Below are positions 6,435 to 11,862 of a stretch of 11,862 bases of DNA, in pieces. A program made the position numbers and the translations under genes. How positions within the stretch are numbered: position 1 is the first letter of the stretch; each line of letters opens with the position of its first letter. The stretch is taken from the NCBI GenBank assembly GCA_002849045.2, contig NCRO01000044.1:1-11862 (forward strand), written 5' to 3'. The notes below the pieces were generated by a model. The model was not told where the DNA came from and did not search any database. It was given only the letters and a program-made list of their open reading frames with translations. The DNA is from Candidatus Sediminicultor secundus (GTDB taxonomy: Bacteria > Atribacterota > JS1 > SB-45 > 34-128).

Positions 6435-6442
6435 AAAGGTGA
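6435..6442 (+). promoter_or_regulatory. Ribosome binding site that sets the beta-CASP start
   Basis: AAAGGTGA lies seven bases before the ATG at 6450. The ATG at 6414 is in frame but would place this motif inside the gene and adds 12 residues not typical of the family, which begins MKISFLGAA-like. Confidence 0.8.
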
Positions 6443-6449
6443 AACTAAT

Positions 6450-8117
6450 ATGAAAATATCTTTTTTGGGTGCTGCCAAAATAGTTACCGGATCTAACTTT
6501 TTAATTGAAACCAAGAATACTAAATTTTTAATAGATTGCGGACTCTTTCAGGGAAGCAAATCAATCAACAGGATGAACTACGAACCTTTTAACTTTAATC
6601 CCAAAGAGATTGATTTTATGGTTCTATCCCATGCTCATATGGACCACAGCGGTAGAATACCTAAACTGACAAAGAAAGGTTTTAAAGGTAATATATATGC
6701 TACTAAAGCAACTGTTGATCTATGTTCTATTATGCTTCCCGACAGTGGACATATTCAGGAGATGGAGAATGAATGGGACAATCGGAAGAGAAGAAGGTCA
6801 GGAGAAAAGTTAAGAGAGCCTCTTTATACCGCAAAAGAAGCAAGAGAGAGCTTAAAATATTTTAAACCGGTTTTGTATAGCCAAAAAATAAAATTAAACG
6901 AAGAAGTTACTTTGAGATTTAGAGACGCAGGACATATATTGGGTTCCTCCATAATTGAGCTATGGATAAAAGAGGACAGCAAAAAAACAAAATTAGTATT
7001 CTCGGGAGATTTAGGAAGGCGGGATAGACCAATTTTAAGAGACCCTTCTCTCATCGATGAAGCAGATTATCTGATTGTAGAATCGACATATGGGAATAAA
7101 CAGCATCACCCTTCAGAAGTTGATGACAAAGAATTAATTTCTATTATAAATACTACCGTAAAAAGAGGCGGGAATGTAGTAATTCCTTCTTTTGCCATAG
7201 AAAGAGCCCAGGATATAATCTATGAGTTAAATAAATATTATACCAAATATATCAAAACTGAAGACCAGGATTTTTTAAGCGTACCGGTTTATGTGGATAG
7301 TCCGCTAACTGTCTCGGCGACAGAGATATTTTTAAGAAATCCGGACTGTTTTGATGAAGATACCTTAAAACTTATAAAAATAGGGAATAACCCTTTGGAT
7401 TTTTATAATTTAAAGTTTACTCGTACCGCAGAAGAATCTAAGCAGATAAATTTCTCCAAAGAAAGCAAAGTAATAATTTCAGCAAGTGGGATGTGTACTG
7501 CCGGAAGAATAAAACATCATCTGAAACATAATCTGTGGAGAAAAGAATCCAGCATCGTATTTGTCGGCTATCAAGCCAATGGTACTTTGGGTAGAAGGAT
7601 AAAAGATGGAGAGAAAGTGGTCAAAATATTTGGGGAAGAAATTCGGGTAAATGCTAAAATATACTCTTTGGAGGGTTTTTCGGGACATGCAGACAAAGAA
7701 GGGATAATACGATGGATAAAAAGTTTTAAAAATAGGCCCAAAAAAGTATTTGTGGTTCACGGAGAAGGGGAAGCGGCAGGGGAAGTTTCCAGAAAAATTG
7801 AGGAAGAATTAAAAATTAAGACCCATATTCCAGAATTAGGAGAGACTTTATCCATTGAGGGAGAAATCGTTTTGCCTGGCGGAAGATTAGAGATAGACAG
7901 AAGAAGTAAAGAGCTCAGAGAGATAGAGGAAAATATAGAAAAAGTAAAATCAATATTCTTGCCAACATTTCAGAGATTAGGATACAGGACTGATGGTGGC
8001 GCTGACAGTAAAAAATTAAACGACATAAAAAATAAATTGATTGAGATACGAAAAAATATATTAGATTTAAATATGATAATTACCAAGAGGAAGAATAAAA
8101 AGGGAAACGAAAAATAA
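6450..8117 (+). CDS. Beta-CASP metallo-beta-lactamase-fold RNase (CPSF73/TTHA0252-like)
   Basis: Enzymes of this group are zinc-dependent nucleases, mostly acting on RNA ends or internal sites in the cytoplasm. From the ATG at 6450 the product has 555 residues. The metallo-beta-lactamase core gives SHAHMDHSGRIP (60-71; ligands His61, His63, Asp65, His66), His162 in GHILGS and Asp187 in SGDLGRRDRP. The beta-CASP insert gives IPSFAIERAQ (motif A, 245-254), SASGMCTAGRIKHHL (motif B, 344-358) and GFSGHAD (motif C, 409-415); the last ligand is His437 in VVHGEGE. The catalytic set is complete. Residues 480-555 form an extra charged, probably helical or coiled-coil tail beyond the usual end near 470. 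It converges with trx across a 92-bp gap. The fold is certain; the RNA substrate is not known. Confidence 0.92.
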   Translation: MKISFLGAAKIVTGSNFLIETKNTKFLIDCGLFQGSKSINRMNYEPFNFNPKEIDFMVLSHAHMDHSGRIPKLTKKGFKGNIYATKATVDLCSIMLPDSGHIQEMENEWDNRKRRRSGEKLREPLYTAKEARESLKYFKPVLYSQKIKLNEEVTLRFRDAGHILGSSIIELWIKEDSKKTKLVFSGDLGRRDRPILRDPSLIDEADYLIVESTYGNKQHHPSEVDDKELISIINTTVKRGGNVVIPSFAIERAQDIIYELNKYYTKYIKTEDQDFLSVPVYVDSPLTVSATEIFLRNPDCFDEDTLKLIKIGNNPLDFYNLKFTRTAEESKQINFSKESKVIISASGMCTAGRIKHHLKHNLWRKESSIVFVGYQANGTLGRRIKDGEKVVKIFGEEIRVNAKIYSLEGFSGHADKEGIIRWIKSFKNRPKKVFVVHGEGEAAGEVSRKIEEELKIKTHIPELGETLSIEGEIVLPGGRLEIDRRSKELREIEENIEKVKSIFLPTFQRLGYRTDGGADSKKLNDIKNKLIEIRKNILDLNMIITKRKNKKGNEK

Positions 8118-8130
8118 AATTATTTAAGCA

Positions 8131-8152
8131 GGGGCGTAGTGCAATACGCCCC
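8131..8152. repeat. REP-like palindrome, copy 2
   Basis: GGGGCGTA and TACGCCCC are perfect 8-base arms around GTGCAA, between the converging beta-CASP and trx genes. It shares GGGGCGTA, TGCA and TACGCCC with the copy at 6138-6156. It could act as a transcription roadblock for both strands, but neither side has a T-run, so it is called a repeat rather than a terminator. Confidence 0.8.
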
Positions 8153-8157
8153 TTGAT

Positions 8158-8194
8158 AAAAGCTAAGGGTTAAAGTATTTTCACTTCCTTAGCT
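8158..8194 (-). terminator. Candidate terminator of the marR-trx operon
   Basis: AGCTAAGG (8161-8168) and CCTTAGCT (8187-8194) are perfect 8-base arms. Between them AAGT and ACTT can add four more pairs with a small bulge. Read on the reverse strand, the stem lies 15 bases after the trx stop and ends in TTTT. The T-run is short, so termination may be partial. Confidence 0.5.
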
Positions 8195-8209
8195 GGATTG
8201 GTAAGTAAA

Positions 8210-8545
8210 TTAAAGAATAGGATCAAGTTTTTCTTGTAACTTTTCTTTTGACATTACTCCTACTGTTCGGTCAACTTCTTTGCCTTCCTTAAAGACGATT
8301 AAAGTAGGTATCCCCTGGATGCCGTATTGAGCTGAAATATTCTGGTTCTCATCGGTATTTAGTTTACATACCTTAAGCTTACCCCGGTTTTCTTCTGCTA
8401 ATTTTTCAATAGCTGGTGCTAATATTCGGCAAGGCATACACCAGGAAGCCCAAAAATCTACCAATACAGGGATGGAAGATTCCAAAACCTCCTGCTTGAA
8501 GTTATTTCCGTTTACTTCTACTTCTAATGATTTGCTATTTCCCAT
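8210..8545 (-). CDS. trxA: Thioredoxin with a WCMPC active site
   Basis: Thioredoxin is a small cytoplasmic protein that reduces disulfides in other proteins and is itself recycled by thioredoxin reductase. The 111-residue product has the whole fold: buried Asp30 in VLVDFWA, the active site WASWCMPCR (32-40; Cys36 and Cys39), and the cis-proline at 80 in GIPTL. The central pair is Met-Pro instead of the usual Gly-Pro, which may shift its redox potential or partner choice. A third cysteine is at 60. There is no signal peptide. The ATG has a strong AGGAGGA site (8554-8560) eight bases upstream. It starts 19 bp after the marR stop and is surely co-transcribed with it. No thioredoxin reductase gene is in the window. 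Confidence 0.95.
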   Translation of the reverse strand: MGNSKSLEVEVNGNNFKQEVLESSIPVLVDFWASWCMPCRILAPAIEKLAEENRGKLKVCKLNTDENQNISAQYGIQGIPTLIVFKEGKEVDRTVGVMSKEKLQEKLDPIL

Positions 8546-8564
8546 CGATTCTTTCCTCCTTTTT

Positions 8565-8984
8565 TTATTCTTGATGAAAAATTTTAGTAACTAATTCTAA
8601 GCCTTCTTTTATTAAGTCAAATTCTTTTGTTGATAATTTTTCTCTGATTTTTTTTTCGCAATTATTCCTCTCCCTCTCAATATCATCTTTAATTTTCGCT
8701 CCTTTGGAGGAAAGAGATAAAACGAATGATCTCCTGTCTTCCGGGTTAGTTGTTCTTAACAGGTATCCTTTTCTGACCAAGCCGTCTACTATTCTGCTTC
8801 CTCTGGAAGGAGACAGACCCATCTTTTTAGATAAGACATTACAGGTTATCCTTTCTGTTGTCTTAATTTCCATAACTGCTTTGTATTCCGCCAAAGAGAC
8901 ATTGCATAGAGCCCGAATTTGCTTTTCGTCTTCCATGCAGCCTTTCTTTAATTGGATTATCAGGTCTATTAAATTTTTTTCCAT
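8565..8984 (-). CDS. MarR-family transcriptional regulator, four cysteines
   Basis: MarR proteins are dimeric winged-helix regulators, usually repressors released by ligands or by oxidation. From the ATG at 8984 the product has 139 residues. The winged helix spans about 46-99, with the recognition region LSPSRGSRIVDGLVRKGYL (57-75) and the wing PEDRRSFVLSLS (81-92); helices at both ends would form the dimer. Cysteines lie at 16, 27, 48 and 109. The frame stays open to a TTG at 9029, but that codon overlaps the -10 box, so the shorter start is preferred; it has AGAGGT (8995-9000) ten bases upstream. The gene leads the marR-trx operon. Thiol-based sensing is a fair inference from the cysteines and the thioredoxin neighbour; a small-molecule ligand is the alternative. 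Confidence 0.9.
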   Translation of the reverse strand: MEKNLIDLIIQLKKGCMEDEKQIRALCNVSLAEYKAVMEIKTTERITCNVLSKKMGLSPSRGSRIVDGLVRKGYLLRTTNPEDRRSFVLSLSSKGAKIKDDIERERNNCEKKIREKLSTKEFDLIKEGLELVTKIFHQE

Positions 8985-8994
8985 CTTATTATCA

Positions 8995-9000
8995 ACCTCT
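8995..9000 (-). promoter_or_regulatory. Ribosome binding site for the shorter MarR start
   Basis: On the reverse strand AGAGGT lies ten bases before the ATG at 8984. The earlier in-frame TTG (9029) and ATG (9023) fall at or before the predicted transcription start and so cannot have a leader-borne site. Confidence 0.6.
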
Positions 9001-9004
9001 GTGC

Positions 9005-9030
9005 CATTAGCAATATTTGTCATTAGCAAT
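9005..9030. promoter_or_regulatory. Direct repeat CATTAGCAAT, candidate operator of marR-trx
   Basis: The 10-base word CATTAGCAAT occurs at 9005-9014 and 9021-9030, 16 bases apart. The pair covers the end of the -10 box and the predicted transcription start, an ideal place for autorepression. MarR operators are usually inverted repeats, so a direct repeat is unusual and the link to MarR is inference. Confidence 0.45.
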
Positions 9031-9057
9031 TATATAGGATAAAAAATTATTTGTCAA
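9029..9057 (-). promoter_or_regulatory. Consensus sigma70-type promoter of marR-trx
   Basis: On the reverse strand a perfect TTGACA (9057-9052) and a perfect TATAAT (9034-9029) are separated by exactly 17 bases. Transcription should start near 9022, giving a leader of about 38 bases before the MarR ATG. This is the clearest promoter in the window; such a strong site makes sense if a repressor keeps it down. Confidence 0.85.
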
Positions 9058-9378
9058 GTATTTTTTAAAAAAATTTTATCAGCTTCTCATAATAATTTCA
9101 AAATAATATTTTAAAGGCAGCCTTCCTCTAATATGAAGCATGAAGGCTTTAGTAAAATTTATAATTTATGAATAAATTTGAAAAAATTTATAAAACCGTT
9201 TATTCTAATAAAAAAACTACGACTGCTCGAAAGGACATAGTTATAGTGTATAATTATTCTAATGTTTAAGAAGCAAGATTTTGTTGTTATCCGTCCTATT
9301 ATAATTGGTCAATTGGTCTATCAATAAATCAGCAAATTAACCTGCAGACTGATCGACCGACTAAATAAAGGTTTCATA
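9058..9378. other. AT-rich gap between marR and cca
   Basis: The first 190 bases are very AT-rich with no ORF or RNA gene that I recognise. AGCCTTC (9119-9125) and GAAGGCT (9142-9148) could form a 7-bp stem with a 16-base loop, not followed by a T-run. A TATAAT at 9249-9254 is a possible -10 box for cca, without a good -35 partner. The last 64 bases before the cca ribosome binding site are an octamer array. Confidence 0.5.
9303..9366. repeat. Octamer array in front of cca, eight units
   Basis: Two exact AATTGGTC units are followed, in 8-base steps, by TATCAATA, AATCAGCA, AATTAACC, TGCAGACT, GATCGACC and GACTAAAT. Only the first pair is exact and the later units drift. The end resembles the GACN block in front of thrC (4479-4511). 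The array stops right where the AAAGGT ribosome binding site of cca (9367-9372) begins. Confidence 0.65.
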
Positions 9379-10695
9379 ATGATTAAAAAAGAGAAAAACC
9401 GGAAATTTAATTTAAAAATTAAATCCAAAGATATAGACCCGGGAGCTTTATTTATAATAAAGAGATTAAATGATTCGGGTTATGAAGCTTTTGTGGTAGG
9501 AGGATGTATCCGTAACCTGATAATGGGAGAAGAGGCTTGCGATTGGGATATAACTACCAAAGCTACCCCGGAAGATATTTCCGAGGTCTTTAAAGATTAT
9601 AAAGTTATTCCGGTGGGTAAAAAATTTGGGACTCTTACCGTAGTTGTAAATCATATTAATTATGAAATAAGCACTTTTAAAAAAAACAAATCAGCCCCCA
9701 CTCCAAATTTATTTGAAGATTTAAGACACCGTGATTTTACCATTAATGCGTTTGCCTGGAGAGAGGGGGAAAGGGTAATCGATTATTTTAACGGGTTAGA
9801 AGATATCAAACAAAAGATAATAAGGGGAGTAGAAAATCCTATAGAAAGAATAAAAGAGGATCCGCTAAGAATGTTAAGGGCAGTTAGATTGGCCTGTGAG
9901 CTTGATTTTAAAATAGATAAAGTTACCCTCCGGGCGATAGAAAAAAATAGTTCTTTGATTAAAAAAGTCAGCCCGGAGAGGATTAGAGATGAATTAACTA
10001 AAATATTGCTGAGCAATTATCCCCGAAGAGGATTTAAATTATTGTATCGACTGGGTCTGTTGAGATTTATTATGCCTGAATTGCAAAAGTGCGTGGGAAT
10101 TTATAGAGAAAATTTTCGCGAGGGCGAAGACTTATTCGAACATATTTTAGGTTTAGTGGGAAGCCTGCCAGCAGATTTAAATTTGCGGTTATCGGCTATA
10201 TTATATAATATAAAAAGTATATCTCACTTAGACGAAAAAAAACAAATTATTGTTAAAATATTGCAGCGGATAAGATTTAAAAATGCGGTGATTAAAAAAG
10301 TAACTGCTCTAACTCGGGAAGATTGGCAGGCTATTAATTTTTCTCAGAAAAAGAAGACAATACAGCTTGCCTCCAGAATAAGTATGGAAAATTTAGAAGA
10401 TGCCTGGGAATTAAAGAAAGCCCTTACAAAGGAAAGCCGAAGCTCTGAAGAATTTAAATCAGCTGAAATCGGAAGAGCAGAAAATAATATAAGAGAAATT
10501 CTACAGGAAAAACCACCTGTATCCCTGAAAGACTTAGCCGTAAACGGCAAAGATCTAATTGAATTAGGGTATAAGGAAGGGAAAGAATTGGGGAAAATTC
10601 TAAAAAAACTTTTGGAAATAATTATAGATAGGCCAGAATTAAATAAAAAGAAAATATTGGTCAAACTACTTATAGAAAATGAAGAGAACGATTGA
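9379..10695 (+). CDS. cca: Class II CCA tRNA nucleotidyltransferase with a degenerate HD region
   Basis: The enzyme adds or repairs the 3' CCA end of tRNAs using CTP and ATP. The 438-residue product carries the class II head: GGCIRN (41-46), the catalytic Asp55 and Asp57 in CDWDITT, RHRD (116-119) and the nucleotide-selecting motif EDPLR (160-164), which fits the EDxxR template of CCA-adding enzymes. The neck and body follow, and the end (LKDLAVNGKDLIELGYKEGK, 383-402) matches the C-terminal family signature. The middle aligns with the HD region of related enzymes (EDLFEHILGLV, 250-260), but where His-Asp is expected it reads ILYNIKS (274-280), so a phosphohydrolase activity is probably lost. 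A split CC- or A-adding role cannot be excluded. The ATG has AAAGGT (9367-9372) six bases upstream. Confidence 0.93.
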   Translation: MIKKEKNRKFNLKIKSKDIDPGALFIIKRLNDSGYEAFVVGGCIRNLIMGEEACDWDITTKATPEDISEVFKDYKVIPVGKKFGTLTVVVNHINYEISTFKKNKSAPTPNLFEDLRHRDFTINAFAWREGERVIDYFNGLEDIKQKIIRGVENPIERIKEDPLRMLRAVRLACELDFKIDKVTLRAIEKNSSLIKKVSPERIRDELTKILLSNYPRRGFKLLYRLGLLRFIMPELQKCVGIYRENFREGEDLFEHILGLVGSLPADLNLRLSAILYNIKSISHLDEKKQIIVKILQRIRFKNAVIKKVTALTREDWQAINFSQKKKTIQLASRISMENLEDAWELKKALTKESRSSEEFKSAEIGRAENNIREILQEKPPVSLKDLAVNGKDLIELGYKEGKELGKILKKLLEIIIDRPELNKKKILVKLLIENEEND

Positions 10696-10700
10696 TAATT

Positions 10701-10707
10701 AGGAGGG
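10701..10707 (+). promoter_or_regulatory. Strong ribosome binding site before a 28-codon ORF
   Basis: AGGAGGG lies five bases before a TTG at 10713 and 93 bases before the oxidoreductase ATG, too far to serve that gene directly. Its presence only five bases after the cca stop argues for a translated small ORF between the two genes. Confidence 0.55.
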
Positions 10708-10712
10708 CAGAA

Positions 10713-10799
10713 TTGATTTCGTATAAAAATACAGGGCTTTGGTTAAAAAAGCAAGCAAAAATTGTATTAAAATCACTAATACAAGGAGAGAAACTATAA
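10713..10799 (+). CDS. Candidate small ORF of 28 codons coupled to the next gene
   Basis: The reading frame runs from a TTG at 10713 to a TAA at 10797-10799. The stop shares its last base with the oxidoreductase ATG (TAATG), a classic translational-coupling arrangement. The peptide begins MISYKNTGLW (initiator written as Met), is basic (six lysines, one glutamate) and could form a short amphipathic helix. It has a strong ribosome binding site but a rare start codon. I recognise no family. It may be a leader peptide, a real small protein or a chance ORF in a 103-bp gap. Confidence 0.4.
   Translation: MISYKNTGLWLKKQAKIVLKSLIQGEKL
10783..10788 (+). promoter_or_regulatory. Ribosome binding site that sets the oxidoreductase start
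   Basis: AAGGAG lies ten bases before the ATG at 10799. The frame is open back to a TTG at 10739, but that would add 20 lysine-rich residues before the Rossmann fold and has no such motif. Confidence 0.75.
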
Positions 10800-11800
10800 T
10801 GAAAAAAGTAAAGTTAGGAATTATTGGTTGCGGAATTGCCGCTCAAAGTTTACATTGGCCTGTATTACAAAAACTAAAAGATAAATTCGAAATTACATCT
10901 ATTTGTAATCATACTGAAAAAAAAGCCCAAGATTTTTCTAAAATATTGGGTGGGGTGCCCTATGTTCTCGATTATCACCATCTTCTACAAAGAGCTGATG
11001 TAGAAGCTGTAGATATAGTTCTTCCTATTCAGCTTAATTATCAAGTTACTAAGGATGCCTTAGAAGCCGGCAAACATGTAATAGTGGAAAAGCCTTTAGC
11101 GGCTAATTTGTCAGAAGCTAAAATGATGTTAGATTTTGAAGATAAATATTCCCTGGTCATGATGGTAGCTGAAAATTACCGTTATCGCTCCATCTTTCAC
11201 CGGGTTAAAAATTATTTAGATCAAGGTAAAATCGGAGAGCCTTATGCGGTATTTTGGAATGGGTTTACTCTAAATACTTTGAAGAATAATAAATATGCTC
11301 GAACTAAATGGCGTATAAATCACCAGTATAAAGGAGGATTTGTTACCGATGCAGGAATTCATTATATAGCAGCTTTGAGAGATATGTTCGGTGAAATTAA
11401 TTATGGGATTGCTTTTACTAAGAGCGTGAATCCTAATATTGGTGAAATGGATTCTATGAGTTTTCAATTCCGCACGGATAAAAATATTTATGGGGTACTT
11501 AATGCGTTTTATAGTTCAAAAGGTTATGAACAAGATTGTATTTTAATTTCTGGCTCAGAAGGAAGTATCTTAATTGAAAACGATAAGCTTACCTTGAAAA
11601 ATGAAAAAGGAATAGAACTTGAGGAAGCAGTAGAAGAAAGCGAGGGCTATAAAGAAGAGTTTGAAGATTTTTATAGAGGTATACGTTTAGGAAAAAAAGT
11701 AAGAAGTTCATTTTACGAGGGATATAAGGATTTACAGGTGATTATAGGAGCAATAAATTCCGCAAATAAATGGAAAAATTTAGAATTAAAAATAACTTGA
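10799..11800 (+). CDS. Gfo/Idh/MocA-family NAD(P)-dependent oxidoreductase
   Basis: Members of this family oxidise or reduce sugars, inositols, amino sugars or related alcohols with NAD(P). The 333-residue product is of usual length. The N-terminal Rossmann fold starts at once (KVKLGIIGCGIAAQSLHWP, 3-21, with GCGIAA as the dinucleotide loop). The conserved lysine is Lys98 in VEKPLA (96-101). The C-terminal domain gives WRINHQYKGGFVTDAGIH (171-188), where Asp184 and His188 are the usual catalytic pair. There is no signal peptide. It lies 103 bp after cca, possibly in the same transcript and coupled to the small ORF. No sugar transporter or kinase is nearby in the window, so the substrate cannot be guessed. 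Confidence 0.92.
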   Translation: MKKVKLGIIGCGIAAQSLHWPVLQKLKDKFEITSICNHTEKKAQDFSKILGGVPYVLDYHHLLQRADVEAVDIVLPIQLNYQVTKDALEAGKHVIVEKPLAANLSEAKMMLDFEDKYSLVMMVAENYRYRSIFHRVKNYLDQGKIGEPYAVFWNGFTLNTLKNNKYARTKWRINHQYKGGFVTDAGIHYIAALRDMFGEINYGIAFTKSVNPNIGEMDSMSFQFRTDKNIYGVLNAFYSSKGYEQDCILISGSEGSILIENDKLTLKNEKGIELEEAVEESEGYKEEFEDFYRGIRLGKKVRSSFYEGYKDLQVIIGAINSANKWKNLELKIT

Positions 11801-11862
11801 AAGAAAACAGGAGATTAGATTTTTAATTTGTTTTGAAAATAAATAAAAATAAGGAATTAGTA
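11801..11862 (+). other. Leader of a further gene beyond the window (possible)
   Basis: These 62 bases are AT-rich and without an ORF. AAGGA at 11851-11855 could be the ribosome binding site of a gene whose start codon lies just past the window edge. No terminator is seen after the oxidoreductase stop. Confidence 0.3.

Larger units (their letters stand above)
6019..6449. repeat. Composite repeat region between thrC and the beta-CASP gene
   Basis: This 431-bp gap is made of repeats and has no believable gene. In order it contains a heptamer array, an octamer array (6091-6114), a REP-like palindrome (6138-6156), a GC-richer segment with a small hairpin (6178-6221), a long imperfect inverted repeat (6269-6340) and a second heptamer array (6377-6408). 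The reverse strand is open from 6361 to 6095, but its translation comes from the repeats. Confidence 0.8.

Noticed and set aside
6414..6449. Upstream in-frame ATG giving a longer beta-CASP protein
   Set aside because: The AAAGGTGA site at 6435-6442 and the typical MKISFLGAA start at 6450 favour the shorter form.
8704..9042. Forward open frame opposite marR
   Set aside because: It lies antisense to a clear MarR gene and runs through its promoter; no recognisable protein features.
9119..9148. AGCCTTC/GAAGGCT hairpin as a terminator or riboswitch element
   Set aside because: The stem is short, the loop is 16 bases, no T-run follows, and no known riboswitch core is visible around it.

Overview
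This is AT-rich bacterial chromosome (roughly one third G+C by eye) carrying ten protein genes that can be recognised at least at family level, one candidate 28-codon ORF, and long intergenic gaps full of short repeats. No rRNA, tRNA, CRISPR array, transposase or phage gene is visible. ParB together with an AmaP/Asp23 pair suggests a low-GC lineage of the Firmicutes, Thermotogae or Atribacterota kind. The repeat-filled gaps remind me of uncultured Atribacterota (JS1)-type genomes, but that assignment is inference and the window cannot settle it.

Layout. Positions 1-843 hold a 5'-truncated parB (chromosome partitioning). A repeat-rich gap leads to a tight forward group: amaP (1065-1613, membrane anchor), an Asp23/Gls24 protein (1650-2081), a DUF401-type polytopic membrane protein (2113-3333) and an HD-domain phosphohydrolase (3394-4197). 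These are 31-60 bp apart and could be one transcript. After a 327-bp gap comes thrC (4525-6018). A 431-bp gap made of at least three kinds of repeat then precedes a beta-CASP metallo-beta-lactamase RNA-processing-type enzyme (6450-8117).

On the reverse strand a MarR-type regulator (8565-8984) and a thioredoxin (8210-8545) form a two-gene operon, read from a consensus sigma70-type promoter and converging on the beta-CASP gene. The divergent side, after another repeat-rich gap, carries cca (9379-10695, tRNA nucleotidyltransferase), a possible small ORF translated into the next start codon, and a Gfo/Idh/MocA-family oxidoreductase (10799-11800). The last 62 bases look like the leader of another gene.

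How the parts relate. The genes are mostly housekeeping: chromosome segregation, envelope homeostasis, amino-acid synthesis, RNA maturation and tRNA 3'-end synthesis. The clearest regulatory unit is marR-trx, where a four-cysteine MarR protein probably controls itself and thioredoxin. I see no obvious new enzymatic system. The most unusual feature is in the gaps: several are built from quasi-tandem words with a period of 7 or 8 bases, whose sequence changes from block to block and which run from stop codons up to ribosome binding sites. REP-like palindromes are added in two gaps.
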